A stretch of 64,000 nucleotides of DNA from Salinibaculum litoreum (GTDB lineage Archaea; Halobacteriota; Halobacteria; Halobacteriales; Haloarculaceae): the NCBI GenBank assembly GCA_009789175.1, contig CP046866.1:744001-808000 (forward strand), in the 5' to 3' direction. Positions 6,863 to 15,403 of this stretch are shown one piece after another; position 1 is the stretch's first letter; every line of letters starts with the position of its first letter. Both the position numbers and the translations under genes were made by a program. Under the pieces are notes generated by a model, which saw only the letters and a program-made list of their open reading frames with translations, made no database searches and was not told the origin of the DNA.

Positions 6863-6935
6863 GCGCGAGTGGTGGAGTTCGGAAACACGCGGTCGTGCCA
6901 CGACCGAGACGGACGTTCGAATCGTCCCTCGTGCA
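6863..6935 (+). tRNA. tRNA-Gly(GCC)
   Basis: Last gene of the array, 27 bases after the Ro stop codon. Acceptor GCGCGAG/CTCGTGC with one G-T pair, discriminator A, anticodon arm CGGTC-GTGCCAC-GACCG (anticodon GCC), T-arm GGACG-TTCGAAT-CGTCC. Its position suggests co-transcription with the Ro gene. Confidence 0.9.
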
Positions 6936-6994
6936 CTCGGAGTACAGTGGTCGAACATCTGGCCCGTGAGACGCGCCTCAACGGAGATGATAAT

Positions 6995-7288
6995 ATGGCA
7001 GTATCCAATACCACCGACCTAGACTCGACGACAATTGCCGTCGTGACGATTCGAATCCCCTGCGGCGCGGATGGGGACCTCGTCACTGACGCTGAGAAGC
7101 GTCTCTCGCGGCCCGAAACTATCGATTACGTCACGATTGACGAACTGGATAGTATCGAGCCACAGCTGTCGGCAACACTCATTACCGTCGAAATCACGGT
7201 CCGGTGGGCTACGGCGATTGGCGAGGAGGAAGTCAGAGACAGACTGGCTGGTGTCTCGGGACTTGAGTCAGTCAGACGGATTGCATAG
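6995..7288 (+). CDS. Hypothetical small protein (97 aa)
   Basis: Begins MAVSNTTDLDSTTIAVV and has alternating beta strands and helices (TIAVVTIRI, ATLITVEITVRW, EEVRDRLAGVSGLESVRRI), compatible with a ferredoxin-like alpha/beta fold. It follows the final tRNA by 59 bases on the same strand, so it may share the array transcript. Acidic composition supports coding. The ATG at 6995 lies in an AT-rich patch (GATGATAATATG) and clears the tRNA. No family was recognised. Confidence 0.6.
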   Translation: MAVSNTTDLDSTTIAVVTIRIPCGADGDLVTDAEKRLSRPETIDYVTIDELDSIEPQLSATLITVEITVRWATAIGEEEVRDRLAGVSGLESVRRIA

Positions 7289-7359
7289 GTCGTTCAGAAC
7301 GGCATAGCCGAAAGTGTAGTAATCTATATGACTGTTACCAGGATATTGGTAATTATTAG

Positions 7360-8034
7360 ATGTACGAACCGTTGGATGAGACGGCTGTTAGAGTGTTGCT
7401 CGCGGTCAATCCTGGGGATTCGATCCGAACGGTAGCCCAACATCTCCACACCCCCTACGAAACGGTTCGACAAGCAGTCAATCAACTAGAGGATGCAGGG
7501 TATCTTCGATATGATGATGGACTGTTCGTGACCGACGATCGCGTCCGTAAGGCGGCACGAGACCTGCTGGCCACGAGTGCCGCCGTGAATCCACCGTCCA
7601 TCGAAGAGGCGTACGTACTCCCACAGTTCGGTGACTGGCCCTTCGCCTTTACACAGGTGGACGCCGTCTACGTGTGGACCCAAGGGGGCTATCAGGTTGG
7701 TCGCGAGCCCGGCGACTACCCGCTCTTTCTTGCCGTCCTTGAGAAGGACATCGACGCCTGGCAGCGTTTTTTCGAACAGTTTGGAATACCGACAGGATTT
7801 GAGCGACAACTGGAGGAGTCGTTTGAAGGTCCTCTCCAAGTCGTCCTCAACGAGCGTTCGGTGCTCAACCCCGACCACGTCGAAGGATATCCAGTCATCT
7901 CTCGGCGCGAGACGATAGAGTTCATGCGGAAGCATTATGCGACGTTTCAGTCGGCACTCGCTATGCTCGATCGCATGTACGACGATCTCGATCTCGACGT
8001 TTCCTACCGGGGGTCCGAAAGAGAATGCTCGTGA
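7360..8034 (+). CDS. Winged-helix protein, possible antitoxin or regulator
   Basis: A 224-residue protein. Residues 1-65 form a winged helix (VRVLLAVNPGDSIRTVAQHL, then YETVRQAVNQLEDAGYLRYDDGLFVT). The C-terminal two thirds include FTQVDAVYVWTQGGYQV and ISRRETIEFMRKHYATFQSALAMLDRMYDDL and resemble haloarchaeal HTH proteins often found near nucleotidyltransferase-like or toxin genes. No partner toxin is seen next to it. An AT-rich stretch (7305-7355) upstream likely holds its promoter. Role in transcription control is inference. Confidence 0.65.
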   Translation: MYEPLDETAVRVLLAVNPGDSIRTVAQHLHTPYETVRQAVNQLEDAGYLRYDDGLFVTDDRVRKAARDLLATSAAVNPPSIEEAYVLPQFGDWPFAFTQVDAVYVWTQGGYQVGREPGDYPLFLAVLEKDIDAWQRFFEQFGIPTGFERQLEESFEGPLQVVLNERSVLNPDHVEGYPVISRRETIEFMRKHYATFQSALAMLDRMYDDLDLDVSYRGSERECS

Positions 8035-8171
8035 GTTTCACAGCAGCAATTGAATTATCGACCTCGTCTACGGTGAGGTTTATTTGATTTCCGTTGGTTT
8101 GATATCGACAACGTCCCCCGGTTGCTATCTTTGAATAGTTTTTATTCAGTCCGTGACGGGACGATATCTCA

Positions 8172-8212
8172 TTAACCAACAAATCTATGCCAATACGCAT
8201 TTTGTTGGTTAA
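8172..8212. promoter_or_regulatory. 41-bp inverted repeat, copy 1
   Basis: TTAACCAACAAA (8172-8183) and TTTGTTGGTTAA (8201-8212) are perfect 12-base inverted arms separated by 17 bases. The right arm ends 16 bases before the start of the DUF6788-like gene at 8229. It is the first of four sites with the same arms and near-identical total length in this window; operator or recombination site are the options. Confidence 0.75.
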
Positions 8213-8228
8213 CACGAGGCGACCGCTG

Positions 8229-8552
8229 ATGTCCTACGAGCCACCGACGCCGCCGGCGGAACTCCCGACAGACCTCGTCAATACGCTCAACGGGTCCTCT
8301 TCTGAGCAGCTCCAGCACGTTGCCCGCTACGTTGAAGAGCTAGCTGAGCACAAAGCTCGCGAGGCACGTCTCGAAAAGGACTCAGATGAAAGCGAAATCG
8401 AAGAACGTCCCGACGATCTGCCGGACGACGTCCCGGCGAAGGCCACGATCACGATCAAGGAGATTAACGACAACCGCTACTACTACTGGCAGTGGCGAGA
8501 AGGCGAAAAAGTTCGTTCCCAATATAAAGGCCCCGTCAATCCCGACGAGTAG
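8229..8552 (+). CDS. DUF6788-like small protein
   Basis: A 107-residue protein. The N-terminal half is a charged helix (SSEQLQHVARYVEELAEHKAREARLE), then an acidic linker, and the C-terminal part ATITIKEINDNRYYYWQW followed by REGEKVRSQYKGPV is the hallmark of small haloarchaeal proteins annotated DUF6788. Their function is unknown. The ATG at 8229 is chosen over 8187 because the earlier one lies within the inverted repeat that precedes the gene. The neighbouring repeat suggests joint regulation with the polymerase and SRAP genes further right. Confidence 0.75.
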   Translation: MSYEPPTPPAELPTDLVNTLNGSSSEQLQHVARYVEELAEHKAREARLEKDSDESEIEERPDDLPDDVPAKATITIKEINDNRYYYWQWREGEKVRSQYKGPVNPDE

Positions 8553-8607
8553 AGGGTGGTGAACCGTAGCCGAGGGTTTTGTCAAGCGCAATTAGTAGCA
8601 GAGGACA

Positions 8608-8653
8608 CACCCCACAGTGTGAATGGATTCAACCCCACCCCACAGTGTGAATG
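8608..8653 (+). repeat. Origin-like direct repeat CACCCCACAGTGTGAATG, two copies
   Basis: Copies at 8608-8625 and 8636-8653 are identical over 18 bases. They share the core CACCCC...AGTG.GAA with the repeats on the other side of the orc gene, so they are probably binding boxes for the same initiator. Confidence 0.7.
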
Positions 8654-8698
8654 TGTCCGGTCAGCCCAGACAGGTAACACTCGGAGAGAACAGACCCA

Positions 8699-8855
8699 CC
8701 CCACGTTTCCGTCGTAACTGGAGGTCGGTGGAGGGAACGCAGCCACGATTGAGGGGGTCAGACCCCCCACGTTTCCGTCGTTTCGTCACCCCGCCCAAAG
8801 TCGATTATTGGGAGGACAAGACGACCTCGGATCACCCACCCCACGTTTCCGACGT
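8699..8855 (+). repeat. Direct repeat CCCCACGTTTCCGTCGT, three copies
   Basis: Copies at 8699-8715, 8765-8781 and 8839-8855 (the last with A for T in the final TCGT). Spacing is 66 and 74 bases. The C-run followed by GTTTCC resembles haloarchaeal origin recognition boxes. They lie directly beyond the 3' end of the orc gene. Confidence 0.7.
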
Positions 8856-8906
8856 ATCGGGAGATACACTCGTGATCAGGGGTGTGGTCAGCGACCGAAA
8901 CGGGAG

Positions 8907-10187
8907 CTAGGCCAAGTCTTCCAACCGGCTGTCCCGGAGGACAGATTTCAGCACGATGCCGGTGTCCTGAACCAGCCGGTGCTCGAGATAACTGCCTTCA
9001 CCCCGGCCACCTCCGGTCCGAGTTGATTCAACGACACCGAGGAACGCCTGCTCTTTCAACAGCTCATAGACGCGGTGCTCGCTGAGAGTCTTCGCGTCAG
9101 CCTTCTCTGTCGTCGCTTGATACCGTTCGTAAATCCGGTTGGTCGAAAATCCGTCCTCGTTCGGATTCTCTTCGGTGAGCAGCGCGAGCGAATAGAGGAT
9201 GAATTTGACCTGGGTCGTCGACCCGCGTAGCAGCTCCTCGAACCGATCGATTTCAGCCCACTCCTGAGCATCACGAACGTGTTCCTCAACGACTGTGTCG
9301 ACGTTTTCTCGTTCGGCTAGTTCGCCGGCGTGACGAAGAATTTCGATGGCCTTTCTGGCGTCACCGTGTTCTTGAGCGGCTAGTGCCGCCGTCAGCGGAA
9401 TCACATCATCAGAGAGAACGCCATCGTGGAACGCGTCCCGTCGGTGCTTCATAATCTCGCGCAGTTGATTCGCGTCGTAGGGTTGGAAGACGAACTCCTC
9501 CTCGCGAAGACTGGACTTGACGCGTTCGTTCAGCTGGTCGCGATACTCGATCTTGTTGCTGACGGCGATGACGCCCAGGTGGCAATCCGCTTTCCCTGAT
9601 TCGCGAGCCCGCGAGAGCTGCATAAGAATATCATCGTCATCGAGTCGGTCCACCTCGTCGAGAATGATGATGACTGACTCGTAGGCAGTATCCAGAATCT
9701 CCCAGAGATAGTCGTAGTATTCACCGCTGCCAATCCCTGCGCGTGGAATATCGAAGTCAGTCTCGTCCGTCTCGTTGAGTGAACGAGTTACCGTCCTCGC
9801 GACGCGTGTCTGTGTGTTGTGCTGCGCGCAGTCGACGTAGACCGTGCCGACGGACACACCGTTCGACTCCGCGGCTCGGCGGGCTCGTTCTGTGACGTGA
9901 CGGGCAACGAGCGACTTCCCGGTTCCCGTTTTGCCGTAAATAATCACGTTGTTGGGCGGATCGCCACGAACGATTGGCCTGAGTTCAGCAGCCACGGCCT
10001 TGATCTCGCCATCTCGGCCAACGATACGTCCGCTTTCAGGGACGTGGCCAACCTTCAGCAGCTCCTTGCGAGCGAAAATGTTGGCTCGGTCGGGGTCGTC
10101 TTCATCAAAGTCGAAGAGGGGATCGTCAGCGGGATCCTCGTAGCGGCCGTCGAAGTCAGAGAGTTGGGACGGTTCCTCAGCCATCAA
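8907..10187 (-). CDS. orc: Orc1/Cdc6 replication initiator (first)
   Basis: A 426-residue AAA+ protein that recognises origin boxes and starts replication. The acidic N-terminus (to residue 45) leads into an AAA+ domain with Walker A GKTGTGKS (about residues 85-92) and Walker B IIILDEVDRLDD (about 175). Sensor regions follow (IAVSNKIEYRDQL, ARKAIEILRHAGELA). The C-terminal winged helix contains STNRIYERYQ and a Gly-rich loop TGGGRGEG before SYLEHRL. Start may be Met1 or Met2. Repeat clusters flank the gene on both sides, strongest upstream (10359-10885), which fits the usual orc-beside-origin layout of haloarchaeal replicons. Confidence 0.95.
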   Translation of the reverse strand: MMAEEPSQLSDFDGRYEDPADDPLFDFDEDDPDRANIFARKELLKVGHVPESGRIVGRDGEIKAVAAELRPIVRGDPPNNVIIYGKTGTGKSLVARHVTERARRAAESNGVSVGTVYVDCAQHNTQTRVARTVTRSLNETDETDFDIPRAGIGSGEYYDYLWEILDTAYESVIIILDEVDRLDDDDILMQLSRARESGKADCHLGVIAVSNKIEYRDQLNERVKSSLREEEFVFQPYDANQLREIMKHRRDAFHDGVLSDDVIPLTAALAAQEHGDARKAIEILRHAGELAERENVDTVVEEHVRDAQEWAEIDRFEELLRGSTTQVKFILYSLALLTEENPNEDGFSTNRIYERYQATTEKADAKTLSEHRVYELLKEQAFLGVVESTRTGGGRGEGSYLEHRLVQDTGIVLKSVLRDSRLEDLA

Positions 10188-10358
10188 TATCAGACATCGC
10201 GGATGGGACCTACTTAATGATTTGGCTACCTCGACCAGAGTGTAAATCGGGCTATGGTCGTCTTCTGATGTTTTGTCGCTGGCGTATCATCCTCACAAAG
10301 GATCGAGTCGGTCCCGAGTGAAATCGGATTCGGAGCGAGAGTTACCGACGCAGACTAG

Positions 10359-11283
10359 CACCCCCAATCCAGAGTGAAAACGCCAGACTGGAGCGGGTTT
10401 GACACACCCCTGGTCAAGAGTGAATAGCCCTCCATCCGGGAGCAGCGTACTTGGTTGAGACGACACCCCCCGTCCAGAGTGTATCTCCCGAACCGGGTAA
10501 TCAATCATTTCTATGAGAGGACACATCGGCCCTGGACGTCTGACGCACGGCAGACACCCCTCGTCCAGAGTGAAAGCGCTGGTGTGATGAGCTGGAGTGG
10601 AGTGTGAACCTCGAGTGATGTTGACGAGCGTTCGTCGGCACCCCCAATCAAGAGTGAAGACGCAGGTCAGATCTCCAGCCGAAGCAAAGCAGGGTACAAT
10701 CGGAACTGTCGGGATTGGGTATCTTGATTCCGATTGACGAGGGAGATCGGGAGATACTAATCCCGATTTCGGCTTTGATGCCGGTTTGCTGGTTGGCGAA
10801 TAGTCAGAATGACGATTGTTCCTTCAACGTCTCATAATACGCGGACGATGGAATCGAACCCCCACACCCCTCGTCCAGAGTGAAACGCTACGAGAGTCCC
10901 TCGGTTGACCCGGCAGAAACCACACGACGAGTCGGCTGGAAAGAATCGAAATCACAAGATGTGAGACGAGTATCCCTCGAACAGCAGTCGTCACACAGTG
11001 GAAGCTCTCTAAACATGCCAACATTCATAGTATTACCTAGAGGTTTTATTACTACCTACCTCCTACCACTCTCCAAGTGCATTCAGCATAGAGAAGAGGA
11101 CGAAGGCGGTATTCGTCCGGGTGGTTTCGAACCGCTGCTCGTGTTTGCTGCTCCATTTCCTCCGTGTTCTCCCGTCTCAGGCTGTCCTTCCGTGATTCTT
11201 GCTGATCTCCTCTCACGAGAACCCCTATTTCCCGTGGACCTCACCCCACACCTCTGACTGATTTTCACTCTGGACGAGGGGTG
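10359..11283. repeat. Putative replication origin: CACCCC-N5-AGAGTGAA boxes
   Basis: Seven copies of a box with consensus CACCCC followed by a variable (T)CGTCC or AATCC stretch and AGAGTGAA: 10359-10380, 10405-10424, 10464-10483, 10555-10575, 10639-10658, 10865-10885 on the plus strand, and 11263-11283 in inverted orientation. An AT-richer patch lies between 10720 and 10850 and another near 11010-11060, candidates for the unwinding element. The stretch 10188-11368 has no convincing gene, as expected for an origin between orc and polB. Confidence 0.75.
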
Positions 11284-11331
11284 TGTGGGCGTGGTATTCT
11301 CTCTAACTCCCTTCTGTGCCTCCACTCAGTA

Positions 11332-11372
11332 TTAACCAACAAATCTCCCGATACCTCGATAGTGTTGGTTAA
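11332..11372. promoter_or_regulatory. 41-bp inverted repeat, copy 2
   Basis: Left arm TTAACCAACA (11332-11341), right arm TGTTGGTTAA (11363-11372). The right arm includes the stop codon of the polymerase gene read from the minus strand. Same arms and length as the sites at 8172, 15404 and 21112. Confidence 0.75.
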
Positions 11373-13534
11373 CTTCTTCCAATCTCGGTGAAGGCGGCCA
11401 GGTCCGTTTCCCGAGTTTCCGCGATCTCGCGTCGAATCTCTGTCCGATCCCAGCCAAGCGGTGCCAGCACACTCTCGACAGCTCTGACGAGTTCCGTCTC
11501 GTAGTATGACGCATCGTACGACTCTATCTCTTCGTGGGCCAACGCAACCCGCCCTCGCGAACTCTTCTCGTCGTCGACGACCACGTACTCGATGTCCTGT
11601 CCCGGGTGGATAGCGAGGTCCTGGTCCCGAGCCCGCTTCAGCGCCGCCACATTCTGCGTGTTCTGCGTGTACCCTTCCAGCGGCTTGGAGACACGATTCC
11701 GTTCGATGAGCTGCTCGACCGGCACCGTTCCAGCGTGGAGACGCTTGATTGCGTCCTGAAGACAGTCAAGGACGGCGTCCGGAGATCGAGTCGCGTCGAG
11801 CCGGTCGAGACAGTCCCGCTGGACGTCCTCGATGAACGGCGGGGTTGAGCGCTGCCGGGCTTCGATGCCTCTGATCTTGAAGTCGTCGTCGCCGGCGACC
11901 TTCCCGAAGTACTTCGTTAGCGCGCCGGCGTCGCTCTCGCGCTGCGGGACGAACGCCACCCAGTCGTAGTGGGCCTCGTGTTCGAGCCGAATCTCGACGC
12001 GTTCCGTGATCTCCGTCGCGAGCGTCTTGAGGTCCTCGCGGTCATCGTCGTCGACGTCGGGGTCCGGGGTCACCCAGATGGAGTCGACGATGCCGTGGAC
12101 GACCCGCCAGCCGCCAGCTTCCAGCCGCTGTTTCGCCGTCAGCAGGATCTCGCGAGCGAACGCGTTGATTGCTTCGTGGCACTCGATGCGTCCGAACTTC
12201 GCGTTGCTGAACCCCTGATAGCCGAAGCAGGCGACGAGGATCCACTTCAGCGCTCCCGACCGTCCCTCGAGCTCCACCAGACGGTCCTCGTCGGGGTCGT
12301 CTCGTTCCTTCTCGCGACGGATGGCCGCCTTGATCTCGTCGCGAGCGTCGATGATCGGCTGCAGCACGTCGACGAGGTACCCCCGGTCGTCGCAGATCGA
12401 GTACCCGAGGCCGGGGACGTCGTCGCGGTCGCTGTGGCAGCTACACCGGATGACGTCCGGCGAGACGTTCCGGGTGCAGATGATGTTCGGATACAACGAG
12501 GAGAAGTCGAGTTCGTGGACGTTCTCGTGGAGGCCGACCTCGGGCGCGAAGATGAAGCCGCCGCGGTCGGCGTCGTGGAGCGTCCCCATCGGCTTGTAGA
12601 ACTCGTGGCGCCAGGAGTTCCATGGCACGAGGACGCCGCGGTCGTGGGCCTCGCAGATCTGGATCGCCGTCAGCACGTTCCCGATCGACGCCCACGCAAG
12701 TTCCTGGACGGGCTTCTTTGAGCGCGACACGAGGTCGAGGACGCCGTCGAGGTTCGTCTCTCCGTAGAAGAACGTGTTCGACTCGTCGATGATCGCCCGG
12801 CCGGGCACGTTGTACCGCGCCGGCGAGTGACCGACGCGGCCGTAGCTCGAGTACGTCGACCGGCTCGCAAGCTGCTGGTAGTCGACGTCCGGCCACCGGC
12901 TCAGCGAGAAGTCGTCGATGCCGGCAGCCGTCGCCATCTCGTACAGGGTCGGAACGATCTCGCTCGTCGAGCAGACCAGGACGTCCGGATCATGTGCGTC
13001 GAGTGCCCCTTGGACGGCGGTCAGGATATCCGTCGGCGAGCCGGTGACGGTGTCGCCGGCGACGGACAGTTCCCCATAGATGTCGTTGCTCGTTTCGGTC
13101 ACCGGAACACTGAGCCGGAGCGTCGACAGCTCGTTCGCCGGCGTCGGATCGGCGCCGGTCTCGAGACAGTACCGGAACTCTCGCGAAAAGTCCACGTTGA
13201 AACAGGCGAGATCCCCGACTGGATAGGCCGACAGCTGACGCGCCTGCCGGGCGAGTGGAGTGACGCGATCGATGTGGGCAACGTCGACTGCGAGAACGGC
13301 CTCCTCGTCTCGTCGAAAGCCGGGGCGTCGCGCAACCATCTCGGTCGCGACGACGTCCGGGTGCTGGTCGTACACCGACTGGAGTGTCGTGAGGTCGAGG
13401 TCGGCATCAGGGTCGCGAGCGGCGACGTAGAATCGCGGTGTGTAGTTATCCCGTTCTGTTGCGACGGCGCCGTCGGCGGTTGCCTCCCACTCCAGGACGC
13501 GCCCGTCGTCAAGGAAGTCGATTGTGAACGGCAT
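11369..13534 (-). CDS. polB2: PolB2-type family B DNA polymerase
   Basis: A 721-residue B-family polymerase. Residues 1-330 carry the N-terminal and exonuclease-like regions (ILTAVQGALDAHDPDVLVC). Motif A is ELDFSSLYPNII (341-352). Motif B is KWILVACFGYQGFSNAKFG (430-448). Motif C is HGIVDSIWV (480-488), so the usual YGDTDS has lost its first Asp. This pattern matches archaeal PolB2/Dpo2, once thought inactive but reported in Sulfolobales as damage-induced and able to bypass lesions. PolB2 genes often sit with RecA-like genes, as here at 18231. Promoter-like repeat lies about 40-75 bases upstream. Start MPFTIDF fits the family. Confidence 0.9.
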   Translation of the reverse strand: MPFTIDFLDDGRVLEWEATADGAVATERDNYTPRFYVAARDPDADLDLTTLQSVYDQHPDVVATEMVARRPGFRRDEEAVLAVDVAHIDRVTPLARQARQLSAYPVGDLACFNVDFSREFRYCLETGADPTPANELSTLRLSVPVTETSNDIYGELSVAGDTVTGSPTDILTAVQGALDAHDPDVLVCSTSEIVPTLYEMATAAGIDDFSLSRWPDVDYQQLASRSTYSSYGRVGHSPARYNVPGRAIIDESNTFFYGETNLDGVLDLVSRSKKPVQELAWASIGNVLTAIQICEAHDRGVLVPWNSWRHEFYKPMGTLHDADRGGFIFAPEVGLHENVHELDFSSLYPNIICTRNVSPDVIRCSCHSDRDDVPGLGYSICDDRGYLVDVLQPIIDARDEIKAAIRREKERDDPDEDRLVELEGRSGALKWILVACFGYQGFSNAKFGRIECHEAINAFAREILLTAKQRLEAGGWRVVHGIVDSIWVTPDPDVDDDDREDLKTLATEITERVEIRLEHEAHYDWVAFVPQRESDAGALTKYFGKVAGDDDFKIRGIEARQRSTPPFIEDVQRDCLDRLDATRSPDAVLDCLQDAIKRLHAGTVPVEQLIERNRVSKPLEGYTQNTQNVAALKRARDQDLAIHPGQDIEYVVVDDEKSSRGRVALAHEEIESYDASYYETELVRAVESVLAPLGWDRTEIRREIAETRETDLAAFTEIGRS

Positions 13535-13722
13535 TCCCTACAGAACCAACAGTGGGGTTCCGGATAATCGATGGCGTGTCACTTCCGGATTTCAGGGAAC
13601 GATGGTCTCTCTCGCAACCATCTCGGTCACGGCGGCGACGGATGCTCGTCGTACACCGACTGGAGGATTGTAGGGTCGAGGTCGGCCTCTGGGGAGTGAG
13701 GGAAGACGTAGAAGCGTGGAGT
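13535..13722 (-). pseudogene. PolB2 remnant (codons about 32-72)
   Basis: Read leftward from 13720, the DNA encodes PRFYVFPHSPEADLDP, then TILQSVYDEHPSPP and a stop, clearly related to PolB2 residues 33-60 (PRFYVAARDPDADLDLTT..). After a frameshift, EMVARE-type sequence continues. The fragment starts exactly at the right end of the TnpB element (13722) and leads into the promoter region of the intact polB2. It is a leftover of a second polymerase copy hit by the transposon. Confidence 0.8.
13566..13602 (-). promoter_or_regulatory. Promoter-like repeat, copy 1 (polB2)
   Basis: The minus strand reads CCTGAAATCCGGAAGTGACA then CGCCATCGATTATC, ending about 35 bases before the polB2 start. The TTATC end could be the TATA element, and the conserved GGAAGTGACACGCC block upstream could bind a regulator or TFB. 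Confidence 0.55.
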
Positions 13723-15160
13723 TTGACATCCTCCGCGCCTTCTAGGGCGCGGTTTCCTCTGTGGAGTTTTCGGCTATGCCGATTCCCTGAGGGCAACATT
13801 CCCGTGGTGAACGGTACTCGGGTCTGTGCGCTGTTCTTTAGGACTTTCTTGAGAGCGTGGTGACTCCGACCAGGTGTGGTCGTCCCACTGGAACCGCACG
13901 GGCCGTGCCATCGGCCTGACTGCCTGTTTTGTGTGCCGCTCGAGAAACGTCTCTGACGCGGTTAGGTCGGCGTGCCCCTGGAACCCACACGGACAGGTGA
14001 GTGTGTCTTGATGCCGCGTCGTTCGGTCAGTCGATCCACACCGTGGACATTCCTGACTCGTCCACGCTTCCGATCGAACCTCGACCGAAATCCCGTATTC
14101 CTCTGCGGTACACGCTAATCGCTCTGTGAACTTCTTGAACGCCCAGAAGTTGTGGGTCTTGGCGTTGGTTTTGACCGACCAGTGTGTGTCCAGCACGTCG
14201 GTCAACCCGCCGATATACACCGTATCCACGCCCTCGGCGTACAGTCGGTCCAACAGGTCACGACACAGTGCTTCTTGAGCGTGGTCGCGGCGGCGGGTGC
14301 GTTTGCGGTACAGTCGCCGGATACGCTCGCTACTGTACCGGCCTTCCGGGAGCTTGGACTGCAACCGGGAAATCTCTCGTGTCGTCTCACGGAACCGCTG
14401 GAACAATTCGCGGCCTTCGTACAGGTATTGCTCGCCGGTCGTGGTGGTACAGGCGACGAGATTGTTCGCACCGATGTCCAGAGCGGCCGTTTCATCGGCC
14501 AGTGGAGTTGCCCGTGCACTATCAGACACAGTCACGGGTTGGGAAGCTCGGAAGGTGCTTTCAGTCTCGTCGTACCATAGCTCCAACCGGCCCTGTTTTT
14601 CGTAGTCGGGCCAGTTCGGGTTACCAGCGATTTCGAGTCGGAGGCGGCCGGTGTGATCGTATCGGTCCTTCAGCTCGCTGCCGACCAGAATCTCAAGCCG
14701 AGACCGATCGCCCCACTCAGTCGTGTATGCGTCGTTACGAATGACGGTTCTGAGTTGGCGTCCGTCGTCCTCGTTGCCACGGAATCCCGGCGGGTTAGGA
14801 TGTTCCGTAACCGACGTGTTCGACTCGTCGTGGTACTGGTCTTTCAGATGCGAGAAGCTGCGCCACGCTTCGCTGTTTTTGCGTATCACCTGTTGAGCTG
14901 TAGACGCCCCGAGCACGCCTTTGTATCGGCCTTCGAGTCGGCCGGTATCGGCGTCCCATATGCCGCCTTCGAAGCCGTCCTCGTCGTTGTACCGCATAAG
15001 GCGTTGGTAGTTAACTTCGTTCCAGAGGGCGGCAGAAGCGTCCAACAGGTCCCGTAACAGTTGCTCTCCGGTCTCGGAGAGCGGTCGCACGGCGAACGTG
15101 TTGGTGCGCTTCATCTACCACCTATTGATCTGTTCCGTCGAAACGTAAACACTGTCCAGC
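13722..15160 (-). mobile_element. TnpB-only IS200/IS605-type element 1
   Basis: The element is read on the minus strand, with tnpB inside and no tnpA. Its right end reads GCGCGGAGGATGTCAA (13722-13737), preceded by a hairpin CCGCGCC-CTAGAA-GGCGCGG, the expected 3' scaffold of the omega RNA that guides TnpB. The second element at 20.95 kb ends in the same GGAGGATGTCAA. The left end near 15115-15160 is not exactly placed. Confidence 0.75.
13774..15114 (-). CDS. tnpB: TnpB RNA-guided nuclease-like protein 1
   Basis: A 446-residue IS1341-type TnpB. The N-terminal domain ([19 protein letters not shown]) is followed by RuvC motif [18 protein letters not shown] and motif II region [13 protein letters not shown], where the usual catalytic Glu is Gly. 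A zinc ribbon follows with CPRC and CPCG, and then Ruv[12 protein letters not shown]. TnpB uses an RNA copied from the element's right end to cut DNA at the donor site and keep the element. A Glu in SEAWTSQ before the zinc ribbon may replace the missing one. The gene lies between fragments of a decayed polB2 cassette. Confidence 0.9.
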   Translation of the reverse strand: MKRTNTFAVRPLSETGEQLLRDLLDASAALWNEVNYQRLMRYNDEDGFEGGIWDADTGRLEGRYKGVLGASTAQQVIRKNSEAWRSFSHLKDQYHDESNTSVTEHPNPPGFRGNEDDGRQLRTVIRNDAYTTEWGDRSRLEILVGSELKDRYDHTGRLRLEIAGNPNWPDYEKQGRLELWYDETESTFRASQPVTVSDSARATPLADETAALDIGANNLVACTTTTGEQYLYEGRELFQRFRETTREISRLQSKLPEGRYSSERIRRLYRKRTRRRDHAQEALCRDLLDRLYAEGVDTVYIGGLTDVLDTHWSVKTNAKTHNFWAFKKFTERLACTAEEYGISVEVRSEAWTSQECPRCGSTDRTTRHQDTLTCPCGFQGHADLTASETFLERHTKQAVRPMARPVRFQWDDHTWSESPRSQESPKEQRTDPSTVHHGNVALRESA

Positions 15161-15279
15161 CAGAGTGAAAGTAAAACTGGAGTCGCTACGTTGGAGGCTT
15201 CTGACCAGAAGGAATACGGCGGAATATCAGCGGATCGGCCGCGATTCCCGTCTACCCTCTTCGGACCTTGGTTCCGAGA

Positions 15280-15308
15280 GGCGACGGCGTGTCGCTTCTG
15301 AGCTCAGC
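15280..15308 (-). promoter_or_regulatory. Promoter-like repeat, copy 2
   Basis: On the minus strand the DNA reads CTCAGAAGCGACACGCC, related to sequences upstream of polB2 (13570-13600), the RecA-like gene (19205-19235) and at 21010-21040. It now faces the TnpB gene, probably because the transposon landed between this promoter and the polymerase copy it once served. The wider stretch 15115-15506 holds no gene. Confidence 0.45.
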
Positions 15309-15403
15309 AAATTAGTTCGAAAAGCGTTCTCAACGCTATGTTCTGGCTTCTTGTTCGTCGTCGTGGGGCTTCAGGAACGATTTCCGGAATCGGTGAGCCG
15401 ACG

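Noticed and set aside
7040-7065. T-loop-like GATTCGAATCC inside the small gene at 6995
   Set aside because: No acceptor, anticodon or D-arm partners nearby; it is coding sequence.
10880-11257. 125-codon plus-strand frame in the origin region
   Set aside because: Crosses origin boxes, has no family resemblance and a mixed composition; taken as chance.
12441-12896. Regular GC-rich repeats inside polB2 that looked like a repeat array
   Set aside because: They follow codon periodicity of the polymerase gene; no CRISPR-like repeat-spacer pattern is present anywhere in the window.
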